NCBI GenBank assembly: GCA_021464525.1
Contig: JADRCO010000009.1
Coordinates: forward strand, 1-64,000
Length of the DNA: 64,000 nt
Reading direction: 5' to 3'
Source of the DNA: Rhizophagus sp. LPA8_4_AMF
Taxonomy: Eukaryota; Glomeromycota; Glomeromycetes; Glomerales; Glomeraceae
Below are positions 36,020 to 45,696 of this stretch, in pieces. Numbering within the stretch: the stretch's first letter is position 1; each line of letters begins with the position of its first letter. The position numbers were made by a program, and so were the translations under genes. The notes under the pieces were generated by a model. It made no database searches. It saw only the letters and a list, made by a program, of their open reading frames with translations, and was not told the DNA's origin.

Positions 36020-36494
36020 ATGTCACGGACAGACAAGTCTTCAGCAGATTATGTAAAGCTTATAAGTAAAGATGGTTTTGAATTTATTATTGAAAGAAAT
36101 GCTGCGTTAGCTTCCGGTACTATAAAGAACATGTTATCAAGTCCTGGTAAATAAAAATTGAACTATTTTTCTTTTTTTTTTTAAATACTTTTTTAAAAGT
36201 ATTGGTAACATTTTTTTAGGACAATTCATGGAATCCGAACAGAACGAAGTCCATTTTCGTGATATTACGTATGAAATTTTTCTTTAATTCATATCTAGAT
36301 AATTCGATTTAACAACATACTCTATAACTTTGTTACATATTTTTATAATTAGAGCTGTGATCTTGGAGAAAGTATGTCAATATTTATATTATAAGGTTCG
36401 ATATACCGGATCTCAGACAGAAATACCACAATTTCAAATTGAACCAAATCAAGCTTTAGAATTACTTATGACAGCTGACTTTCTAGATTGTTAA
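36020..36494 (+). CDS. ELOC: Elongin C (Skp1-like ubiquitin ligase adaptor)
   Basis: Three exons (36020-36146, 36220-36268, 36353-36494) give 105 aa. The sequence follows Elongin C throughout: [62 protein letters not shown] and the terminal [13 protein letters not shown]. Elongin C has the BTB/POZ fold, pairs with Elongin B and binds BC-box proteins in Cul2/Cul5-type ligases and the Elongin transcription factor. An ATCATGTGAT palindrome (35947-35956) lies about 65 bp upstream of the ATG and may be regulatory. The gene ends 46 bp from the end of the convergent DcpS gene. Confidence 0.96.
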
Positions 36495-36540
36495 TTTGAA
36501 TAATATTAAAAAATACAACAGGAATTATTTTGTATTAATA

Positions 36541-37719
36541 TTAGGTATCAGCTGAAACCCTTGCTCCAATATCATTCATTTGAGAAAATAACGGATCATT
36601 TTCACCCAAAACATAAGTCAGTGTCGCTTTCTTATAATAATCCTTAGCAAACTTTTCCAAATTTTCTATAATGTCATCTAATAGGTATGCTTTAGCAATT
36701 GCTATTCCCCCAGCAATAGTATCATTTCTAAGATGTGTAACATGAACATGAAAGTGATCTGTAATTTAGAGAAATAAAAAAGAATTTTTTAACCCGGTTC
36801 AAATAAAATAAGACTCACGTACATATACTTACAATATGATGGCAAATGATGAACAAAAAGGCGTAATTCATCAGACCTTATTCCAGGATATTTTTGTGGA
36901 ACGAAATGAAGAATTTGACGTCTTAAATTTTTAAGCAATGGCAAATGTGTGTCATTTAGATCACGTATACAACGAATATCTCTTCTATGTACAATGGCGA
37001 CAAGATAAAGATTTTCCAACGTTACGGCGTCCCATTTCATATCCGGTAATAAAATAAATCCAGTTGATTCTTCTTCAACTTCTAATACGATCCTTTCAGA
37101 TTCACTTTTCTTGGACAAGATATTGTAAACCCATTGAATTCTGCTTGTAGGTATAGATTCAATGTAAGGTTTAACGATTGTTTCGTAAATATGAGGAGTT
37201 TCTCGAATTAAGAAACGAGGTTGAAAACTGTATTTTCGTATATGCTATTGAAAATTTATATATATCATTAAAAGTAAATATCAATCAATGATAAAAGAAA
37301 GAGTTTACCGCTTCAGTAGCAGGCCAAATAAGCGTAGCTTTGAAATCTGGAAATTTTTCGTCCTTGGTCAATAAACCATTGTACCAATGGTATATATCAT
37401 TATTATCTGTGGAAATCCATTGAAGAATTCTTTCCTTTAAAAGGATAGGAAGCTCTTGACTGCCAAAATGTAATTTTTCTAATAACAATATTGCATCTTT
37501 TGGGTCTACAGATGATGATGATAATTTAAGTTTTCCTAAAATGAATACTCCTTTTGTACGAGGGTCTTTGACGAAAAAAAAAATATTTAATAAATGTTTA
37601 ATTTTTTTAAAACATCTTTAATAATCACCTTCATTAAGAACTTGAATAAATTCAAATTCTTTTAATTCCTCATTAGTAGGAGCACGTTGAATTTTAGAAT
37701 CATCGATTTGAGAAGACAT
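36541..37719 (-). CDS. DCS1: Scavenger mRNA decapping enzyme (DcpS, HIT family)
   Basis: Four exons (37629-37719, 37309-37565, 36833-37244, 36541-36758) give 325 aa, the usual DcpS length. The histidine triad HFHVHV (His255, 257, 259) follows LPSYY, as in DcpS; His257 is the expected nucleophile. The N-terminal swapped domain contains DPRTKGVFILGKL, IYHWYNGLL and LIWPATEA; the middle has FILLPDMKWD and VAIVHRRDIRCIRDL. DcpS hydrolyses the m7GpppN cap left after 3'-5' mRNA decay. One exon junction splits the codon just before the triad. Its 3' end overlaps or abuts the Elongin C transcript. Confidence 0.95.
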
Positions 37720-37951
37720 TTTTCAGGAGCGATTTGAATGATTAACCTGTCTTATCTGTCTTATCTTTCTTCCTTCAATGTGATTGGTTAAAAATCAAGT
37801 CACATCATTTTTATCTTCACTTTATTTTCACACTTTCACACTTTTAAACATGAATATTATTTTTAAATTTTTTAATGTACAAGTATTCTATGAGTATTTA
37901 TTAAAAAAAAAAACAAAGTTTTGAATCCTTTAACTGTTAAAAAATCCAACA

Positions 37952-40615
37952 CTACACTCGAATAATATTTTCATTTTCTACTCTAGAATCATTACAAGTG
38001 CCAAACATCGTTTCCATCAACCTCAACTTTTTGTTTCTAAACCAATCTATTAATCTATTACTACTGATATTTACCGGAATATAATTTTTTTTATTTTCCA
38101 ATTTAACAACATTATCTTCAGAAGTTCTAATCCAAAGAGGTTTTTCCCAAGAGTTTAATAACAAATTAGAAAATACAACGGGCAAACTAATTAAATAAAT
38201 GAAGATAACAGCCAAAATAGGATTTAAATAAAAACCTAATGATAATAATAATAAATTTATAGGTATTGATAATAAATTACATAAACCGATATAAATAAAA
38301 TTATATTTCATTCGGTTAAATAATTTTCTTAAAAAATCCAATAAAGATATTATATCAATTAATAGATTTCCATTCATGAATATAATATCAGTAGAATAAT
38401 CCATGTTATAATCCGTGGTTAAAGAAGATAATGATATACTAATATCAGCTTTTGATAATGCTAAAGAATCATTCATATCATCAGCATTTCCTACCATCGC
38501 TACTAATTCATTTGACAATTGTAATGATTGAATAATATTTAATTTTCCTTTTGATGAAAGTTGTGAATAAACAACATCTATACCACATTTAGAAGCAATC
38601 GATTGAGCAGTCAATTTTTGATCTGCAGTTACCATAGAAACTTTCAATCCCATAGATTTTAATGCATCGACAGTTAATTTTGATTCAGGTTTAATTAAAT
38701 CTGATAGAAATAATGAACCCATAAAAGAATCATTAATAGCGACAAATATTGTTGTTCTACCCAATAATTCTTGTTTTTCTTTAATTATCAAAGCTGATTG
38801 AGGAATTTCAATTTGATATAATTGTGAAATAAATTCAATATTTCCGATTAAAACGTTATAAACTTTTGATGTAGCGTAAGATGAAAAACGAGCAGCAGTA
38901 TTAAGTAAAACATCACATTTAATCCCACATCCTGTCATGGACTCAAAATTATTAATATCAATATCATAATCATTCTCATTTGAACTTAATAATTGTTTAC
39001 TAAATTCAACTATAGCCTTTCCTATTGGATGATCACTTGAAGATTCTGCAGCCTCAATAATTGTAAAAAATGTTTCAGGAGTGATTTCTGATAAGTTCAG
39101 TTCATAGTGAGCCACATCAAATTTTCCTTGAGTTAATATACCAGTTTTATTAAAAACTACTTCTGTTATTTTAGATCCAACTTCAAGTATTCTTCCTCCT
39201 TTAATTAATATACCATTTTGAGTTCCAATCTCTGTACCAATCATAACGATTATTGAACTACTTAAAGTTAATATATAAGGACAAGCCATAATTATAATTG
39301 AGATACTTGATTCTTTCCATAAAATAAAAGAAATGATTCCTAATAATATAATTATAGGAATAAAATAAGTTATACATTTATCCCCAAATAATTGAATGGG
39401 TGCTTTATTTGGTTGAGCTTCTTTAACAGATTTAATCATTTGTGATAAAATAGTATCATTTCCTACGCGTACAATTTGCATTTCAAAATATCCTGATCCA
39501 TTAATTGTTCCAGCAAAAACTTCATCACCACGACGAACATTTTTTAGTACTTTATTAATAATATTTTTTCCGGTTATAATTGATTCGTCTACGTCAGAAA
39601 CTCCAGATATAACTTTTCCATCCGAAGGAATAATAGTTCCTGGTGTAATTTTTATTATATCGCCTACTTGTAAACATTCTGTTGGAATGGTCTTTTTTCC
39701 CGTGATTTCTCCAGTTTTGGAATTAATATAAATAATAGTTGTTGTTTCAGGAATAAGAGATAATAATCTTGCTATAGATTCCAAACTTTTTCTTTTGATT
39801 ATATTTTCTAAATAATGATTTAACATAAGGAAAGTTATTAACGTGGTAGATATATCAAACATTATCAAAGGGTGTGATGGATTCGTGTTAAAAATTGAAT
39901 AAATCATCGAGACACAAGAAATAATGAATAATAGTAAAGTAGTAATTATAAATAACATATCCGTTGTAAATTTTCCATATCTAAGATCTTTAAATGGTCT
40001 AATATAAAAATTTTTTCCAAATCCAAATTGTACAGGAATGCTTAATAAAAATGAGATTAAATCACCAATGAATAAACCATGAAATAATTCTATATCGACA
40101 ATATTTTGTATCAAGGAAATGATAATAATTGGTATAGTAAATGATAAAGAATAAAAAAGTGCATTCCTCCATTTTAAAATACTTTTTCTTCTAGTAAAAT
40201 ATTCCAATTGATTTAATTTAACGTTATTAATGAATTTACATTTTAATCCCAAACATTCAACTTTTTCTATTATATCTCTTACTCCCAGTAAATTTTTATC
40301 ATATTTTATTAGAGCATTTCCTGTCGCGAAATTAATTTCAACATTTTCTATACCATTCACTTTACATAATTGTTTTTCTATCATATTGATAATTGATGGA
40401 TCATTTAATTTAAATATATGTAATTCAATATTATCCATTTGTTCATTTATCCCATGCGTTGTGATCGATGTAAGAGAATTCGGATTTGTTGAGGATGATG
40501 TATGATTCGATGTCGCGAAAAATGAAAATTCCGTATCTGTCGACAACAATGATAATTCATCATCATCTTTCATAAACATATCATTTAAGGTTTCAATATT
40601 ATTTATGTCTTTCAT
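37952..40615 (-). CDS. Heavy-metal P1B-type ATPase homologue with lost catalytic motifs (pseudo-ATPase), 887 aa
   Basis: One uninterrupted 887-codon frame. The architecture is that of Cu-transporting P1B ATPases: an N-terminal HMA-like domain (about 61-130), six to eight membrane segments, an actuator (GDIIKITPGTIIPSDG), a large P/N domain (VVFNKTGILTQGK, SSDHPIGKAI) and the last helices (CNLLSIPINLL). Nearly every active motif differs: HMA CxxC is absent (KLNDPSI); TGE is TGK (348-350); the metal CPC is CPY (445-447); the phosphorylated Asp of DKTGT is Asn (FNKTGI, 489); TGDN is TADQ (663-666); GDGxND is GNADDMND (709-716). The His-Pro motif remains. It cannot pump by the known mechanism, yet the frame is intact, so a regulatory or scaffold role is plausible; a very young pseudogene is unlikely with so many targeted changes. 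It has no introns. Confidence 0.9.
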   Translation of the reverse strand: MKDINNIETLNDMFMKDDDELSLLSTDTEFSFFATSNHTSSSTNPNSLTSITTHGINEQMDNIELHIFKLNDPSIINMIEKQLCKVNGIENVEINFATGNALIKYDKNLLGVRDIIEKVECLGLKCKFINNVKLNQLEYFTRRKSILKWRNALFYSLSFTIPIIIISLIQNIVDIELFHGLFIGDLISFLLSIPVQFGFGKNFYIRPFKDLRYGKFTTDMLFIITTLLLFIISCVSMIYSIFNTNPSHPLIMFDISTTLITFLMLNHYLENIIKRKSLESIARLLSLIPETTTIIYINSKTGEITGKKTIPTECLQVGDIIKITPGTIIPSDGKVISGVSDVDESIITGKNIINKVLKNVRRGDEVFAGTINGSGYFEMQIVRVGNDTILSQMIKSVKEAQPNKAPIQLFGDKCITYFIPIIILLGIISFILWKESSISIIIMACPYILTLSSSIIVMIGTEIGTQNGILIKGGRILEVGSKITEVVFNKTGILTQGKFDVAHYELNLSEITPETFFTIIEAAESSSDHPIGKAIVEFSKQLLSSNENDYDIDINNFESMTGCGIKCDVLLNTAARFSSYATSKVYNVLIGNIEFISQLYQIEIPQSALIIKEKQELLGRTTIFVAINDSFMGSLFLSDLIKPESKLTVDALKSMGLKVSMVTADQKLTAQSIASKCGIDVVYSQLSSKGKLNIIQSLQLSNELVAMVGNADDMNDSLALSKADISISLSSLTTDYNMDYSTDIIFMNGNLLIDIISLLDFLRKLFNRMKYNFIYIGLCNLLSIPINLLLLSLGFYLNPILAVIFIYLISLPVVFSNLLLNSWEKPLWIRTSEDNVVKLENKKNYIPVNISSNRLIDWFRNKKLRLMETMFGTCNDSRVENENIIRV

Positions 40616-42141
40616 GTTTTTTTTAATAATGAATCAACGAGTTAACAACACAATGGTTTTTTTTTTTTTAAAAAAAAAAAGGAAAGAAATTTTTTAGATT
40701 TTTTTTTTTTTTGGTTTTTTGGCTCAATATATATAACAAATTGTGATTATCTAATATACTCCAATGTAGCTAAATGTATGATGTCAAATTTGGTTTTTTT
40801 TTTCTGTTATGGAATAAGGTTATTTATGATATTTATGAAACTTTAAAAGTAAATACATATTGATTTTGTTGCATAGCGAACATAAATTAATGATAAAAAA
40901 AACTATGAGCATAAGATAAAGCATTAGTCTAAGCATATTAATATAATCAATAAAGCAAGTTTTAAAAAAAATCTCATGAATATCTTACAAATTTGAAGGG
41001 CTTTGTTTAAATAAACTTTATCTTTCGATTTTAATATTACCGGATGTTTAGGTACATCTAAAGGATGTATGTCTAGGTACAAACGTTCCGCATATTACAA
41101 AAATATGTGAGTCACTACAGTATAAATTCATGACCAACTTATTTTACCTAAAAGAAAAAAGTGTTTCTATGAAATTTTCTTTTATCGGTTAATAAATCGA
41201 TACTATTATTTCTTCTTTTTTTAAGAAAAAAAAAAATTTTCTTTTTAAAGAAGTTAAAAATAAAGATAATCTCAAAATTTTAAATAAGTTTATATTAATT
41301 TTAACATGCATGCATCGTTGAACTTTTGGCGACCTTTGATGATACTTTTACTTATATAATACATATTTTAAATGAATATCTGATAACGCAAATTATTAAA
41401 CAATGATGTTTTCTTTTTTTATTGTCTCCGATTAAAATTTTAATCTTGAAATAATGCAAAAATATACTTTGCTTATAATAAATAATAATAGAATATTCTT
41501 TCTTTATTTGGATGAATGGAGATAAAAGGATCTTTTTTTCCCAAGGTTTTTTATTTAATTTTGGACTTTTGGCTTTTCGAGTGCATACATCAGAATTTTT
41601 TGATTGCTGACAATCAAACGCGCATTAAGATAAATAATTTAGCATGTGTAAATTAAAGGCTTATAATGTGCCGAATTTGAGGGGTGGTATTATTTTCTTG
41701 TATTAAATAAATTTCTATGATTTACGAATATAGATAGCATTTTTACGTTATCATTTGACTTGTATTGATTTATGAAATTTATTAGCAACTTATTAATTCG
41801 AAAAAAATAAAAAAAAGCTTTTAAGCAAACGAAAAGAAAAGAAAAATCACCGAGTTACTACCCATTTAAATAATTATTTTGTCACGAAAACCTCTAATGT
41901 ACCTGAAATTTTTGTAAATTCGGAAAAATAAAATATTATGTAACGATACATCAATGTCCGAGTCTCATTTATATCACGTGATTAACCCGTTTTTTTGGTT
42001 TATTTGGAACACAGTTTCAGAACAACAGTCTTTCACATGTTGATGCTTGAATATAAACCTCACGTGAATTATCATAGACCAAAATTCCTTACATACAGAA
42101 TATTTCGCGGTAAGATGTATACTATTATACATATTACTTTA
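40616..42141. other. 1.5-kb spacer between the pseudo-ATPase and PIN4
   Basis: Poly(T)/poly(A) runs at 40650-40710 lie just upstream of the ATPase start. No gene is supported; a frame at 41995-42192 overlaps PIN4 exon 8 and is probably chance. An ATCACGTGAT palindrome lies at 41973-41982. Confidence 0.5.
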
Positions 42142-43207
42142 CTATTTTCGACCCTCCTAATAATATCGAATTATAAAAAATTAAAACATTAAAAAATATA
42201 TTAAATAATTATATTATATTTCTTATTTCATATAAATAACTTACAACCAATATTATATGGTATCCAAATTTTGTTTTTATCTGTTTATTAACAAATAGAA
42301 ATACAGATCAGTCATTATATATTATTTATTATATATTAATATTTTTACTATACACGTACCGGTGGATTTGTAAAAATTGGATTGTCTATTAATAAATAAT
42401 ATTAAATTAAAATGTGAGATAAATTAATAAATTATAACTGACAAAGATAAACAATTAACGTACCTAATGTGCTTGGTTGTAATGCGAATGCGGCATCTTG
42501 AAACTCTCCTACCATCGATCCGCGGTTCATCCAACCCAAACTACCTAGAAATCATTAAATATTATTTGTTATCCAAGCCGAAAATTCCCAAAGTTGTCAG
42601 GTGATCCAATAAAAACTATTCATTTTAAAATATTAATATATTACTAACCTCCTTGTTTCGCTTTATCTTCGCTATATAATTCCGCAACCTAATAAAGAAT
42701 AAGGTAACGATTATATAATAAAAAGTCTTAATTATGATATTGATATAATAGTCTAACATTTGCCTTATCAAATCGCATGTTTTCAACCGTTAATTTATCT
42801 AAAGCTTCCATGATCTATAAAATTTGAATTGAAGGAAAAATAATTAAATTATATGCAAAATTATATTAAATAAAATAAATAAATGTTCACAAGTTACTTT
42901 AGAATGTTTCTCACACAATATATGTCTAACCTGCAATGAAAAAAAACAAATTTTCCATTTTAAGGATAAGTAAATGGTTGATAGTTGGCTAAACTTGCTG
43001 TGGTAAATTTAATTTTAATTACTTTCACACTGTTTGCGGCTTTTAATTTATTAGATTTTCCCGAACTTTCCTCTATTGAAACGTTAATTAAAATTAAAGA
43101 ATAAATTGAATTAAAAGGAAATTAGACGCAAACATACCCTCAGTATCCGCGTTCTTTTTATTACTTTTTCCTTTACTACTTCCTCCCTGACCTTTTGATT
43201 TGCCCAT
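42142..43207 (-). CDS. PIN4: Parvulin-type peptidyl-prolyl isomerase (Par14/PIN4)
   Basis: Nine small exons give 133 aa (human PIN4: 131): a Gly/Ser/Lys-rich N-terminus (MGKSKGQGGSSKGKSNKKN), then SVKVRHILCEKHSK, LTVENMRFDKVAELYSEDKA, QGGSLGWMNRGSMVGEFQDA and the end IKTKFGYHIILVEGRK. These are the conserved parvulin blocks, and the basic N-terminus fits the nucleolar/pre-ribosome-binding Par14 class. No WW domain, so it is not Pin1. Two details matter: the intron after FDK begins with GC (AAG|GCAAAT, 42763-42762), a rare but known class, and the last exon is only 15 nt (42142-42156, VEGRK without the V). Without that exon the protein would read into an unrelated tail, so the splice is well supported. 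Confidence 0.92.
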
Positions 43208-43526
43208 TTTAAATAAGTAAAACTATCCAAAAGAACTTTTATTGAGGAAGATTATCAAAGAACATGATGAAATTCGAGGCTGATTAATTTACCTCGTAAA
43301 CTAAAATCGGTTCAGTGCGTGTAACCTGTTTGAACATCCAATCAATTGATGATCTCCTCTTATTCATTTTCCCAAAAAAAATCCAACTGAAAAAAATTTT
43401 TTTTTCTCATTTTTGCTCCCGCGTTTTTTTTAGAGTTTTAAAAGGAAAATTTTTTATTCATAAAAAAAAAGTATTTTCAAATATATTATAATAATTTTTT
43501 TTTTTTAAAGCAAGCTTTAAATTAAA
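43208..43526. promoter_or_regulatory. Divergent promoter region between PIN4 and the acidic-protein gene
   Basis: 319 bp between start codons, with dense poly(T) and poly(A) tracts at 43375-43420 and 43490-43510. No TATA box is obvious. Confidence 0.4.
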
Positions 43527-44006
43527 ATGCAAGTAAAACGAAGTATAGAACAAGTTGAACCCCAACTCTTGCAGGAATTAGTAATTCCAATAAAGAGACA
43601 AAAATCCAGTTATGAGTGGGAAGTTTTCTTGGAGTTAATCCCCTTCAATTTATCTGAACCTTATACAACAGAAACTCCTATCATAGCTGATTATAATAAT
43701 ATTCAAGAAATGGACCTCAATAAATCAGTCGCTCCACATAAACTAGAAGTTGAGTCGATTGAAACACTCGAGTTTTCGGAAGTTGACAACAGTGAGTATG
43801 AAGCAGACATTTCTTCTTCTTCCTCAGATGAATATTCTGATTCTTCTGTTGAAGATTCAGATTCTTATGCTTCAGAAGAAAGCGAATTTGAAGTAGTTGT
43901 CAAAAAGAAGAAAAGATGCGGCGCTATGTGGAGTCCGGAATGTCGTCGTGCAGGACGCTGTATTTGCGCTGAAAAAATCGACGACTATGATGATTATGAC
44001 GAATAA
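43527..44006 (+). CDS. Unrecognised acidic protein with C-terminal Cys cluster, 159 aa
   Basis: A single-exon frame from ATG 43527. The N-terminal half has two basic patches (MQVKRSIEQ, IPIKRQKSSYEW); KR-Q-K could be nuclear targeting. The middle (about 85-125) is a Ser/Asp/Glu-rich acidic stretch with many possible CK2 sites (SSSSSDEYSDSSVEDSDSY). Then come KKKKRCGAMW and SPECRRAGRCICAE, giving four Cys in the pattern C-x7-C-x5-C-x-C, and an Asp/Tyr tail. A small metal site or disulfide knot is possible. I do not recognise it. The codon bias and sharp change from surrounding DNA support a real gene. Region 44007-44300 downstream is richer in G+C and may be its 3' untranslated region. Confidence 0.65.
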   Translation: MQVKRSIEQVEPQLLQELVIPIKRQKSSYEWEVFLELIPFNLSEPYTTETPIIADYNNIQEMDLNKSVAPHKLEVESIETLEFSEVDNSEYEADISSSSSDEYSDSSVEDSDSYASEESEFEVVVKKKKRCGAMWSPECRRAGRCICAEKIDDYDDYDE

Positions 44007-45696
44007 TACGTAAGGGCAGTGGGAAATTGGAGGCTTTGTTTACTATGTTCGCTGGATGCTTATAGGGGTTTTCTGTGGTATTTTCAAGTGTAAATTTGGG
44101 TAACTTGACTCTTCGGATTGGCTAGCGATTAAATTAACGCTACGGGTAAACCAAAAGTGTTGATATTTCAAAGAGGTCTTATAGGACGAATCAGTGGTGA
44201 TAGTTACTAGAGGCTGTGGAGGCGCAGTTTCGGGCTCTTTCAAGGATCTAGGGTTACTGTTAAGAATCTTCTTGTACAAATTTACTTCTCATAGGTTTGA
44301 AAGTAACAATTCTACAAGATAAAAAATGATATACATGGATTTTAATGTCCGTGTCTCATCTTTTTTTTTCTTAAGATTTGTGCACTTTGTGCATATAGTA
44401 ATCAAATCTACGTTTGTTTGATGAAGATTACGATTTGCATATTTACGGTCCTTTTTTTGTCGGGATTATTATTATCAGAACAACAGGAAGCGCCAGTGGA
44501 AAACAAAAGCTTATTTCTCTCCGACCATCCGCAATTGTTCATCATTCTTGGATTCTTAGTTTACATCACCAAAAAAGACGCGTCATCCTCATTGATAGAC
44601 ATTTCGGTATTCCCGCCGATCCATTATGGAGACAAGCATGGGCAAAAACACAAATCATTTTTATTTTTAAATTTTTTTTCTTTTCTATCATTTCCTTTTT
44701 TTATTATTATTTTCATAAATTGGTAGACTAAGGGGTTTATTTTTGTACTTCAGCGAATAATTTGTATGGCATTATTCTCCCTCCCTCTCCCTTACCCTCA
44801 AACAACAAAATTCGAGATTCATTCAATAATAACAATAATAACAATATATCTGAACGTTTCTAATCGCTATCTTTTCAATTCAATTAAATTAATGGTGTAA
44901 GTTCGTCCTTATTTCCTTTGATTGTGGGATCTAAGGCTATTATCCAAAAATCAAATTATATTATTGTGTATATTTTCAGTGTACGAATGGATAATGCTAC
45001 CTATAAATATTAAGAATGATGTTCTTAAGGATTTGGACATAATATCTTAAATTTATCACAGGTAATTCTTGTTAATAATATATCTGATCAAGTTATTTAT
45101 ATGCATCTTACCATATAAATTATTATGATATCAAGTTTACCATACCAGATTTCCCTTCTGAGATTTTAACCAAAATGTCTCAAAAAGAAATATGGTAAGC
45201 ATTATTTTCCTGATTCATCTAATGAATTAATTTAATCTCGGTTGTTTTTGTTCCCGAGAAATATTATCTAAGCATTTAGCAAGTTTTTATGGAATTTTTA
45301 CGAGTTTAAAACAACCAAAAAAGTTTGGGATGATTTAACTTAGTTAGAATTTTTAAACTGTGGCGCTTAAAGAGAAAACTTATTTGTTACACAAAATAAA
45401 GATTTTGATTTCCTAGTAAACTTTATTTCCTAAACGCGTGATTCATATAAAAAATTTTTTCTTTGTGAAACACTCAGCTGTTTTTGTGTGTAATGATCGG
45501 ACACAAATAATTTCCGATCTTGGAAGCTGAAATAAATTTCTTTGCTAAGCCACAATAATCATATGATTTCAATTTTTTTTTTTTTTAAAAAAAAAATTTT
45601 TTTCGTTCTCGAAAACAATAGGCAATAAAATTCATTTTGTTAATAGTTTTTTTTTTACTTTTTTCTTTTTCAAAAAAAAAAAAATTTTTGTAAATT
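44007..45696. other. Spacer with two overlapping frames and possible small gene
   Basis: Two plus-strand frames overlap at 44414-44731 in a patch richer in G+C than its surroundings. One, from ATG 44421, has a signal-peptide-like start (MKITICIFTVLFLSGLLLS) and two further hydrophobic stretches, 101 aa. The other lacks an ATG and reads SAIVHHSWILSLHHQKRRVI, HFGIPADPLWRQAWAKTQ; it could be an exon. Which one is real, if either, cannot be decided. The rest (44740-45690) shows no gene; poly(A)/poly(T) runs at 45570-45680 lie just before GET2. Confidence 0.35.
44421..44726 (+). CDS. Possible small secreted or membrane protein, 101 aa
   Basis: Starts MKITICIFTVLFLSGLLLS, then SEQQEAPVENK; an N-terminal Lys, a hydrophobic core and a polar Glu/Gln stretch resemble a signal peptide. 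A second hydrophobic run (LFIILGFLVYI) and a hydrophobic C-terminus follow. No family recognised. A competing frame one base away covers the same DNA and looks at least as coding-like, so this call is weak. Confidence 0.25.
   Translation: MKITICIFTVLFLSGLLLSEQQEAPVENKSLFLSDHPQLFIILGFLVYITKKDASSSLIDISVFPPIHYGDKHGQKHKSFLFLNFFSFLSFPFFIIIFINW

Noticed and set aside
40230-40505. 91-codon frame on the plus strand inside the pseudo-ATPase
   Set aside because: It is antisense to the conserved HMA-like and first membrane part of the ATPase homologue; no start context or family.
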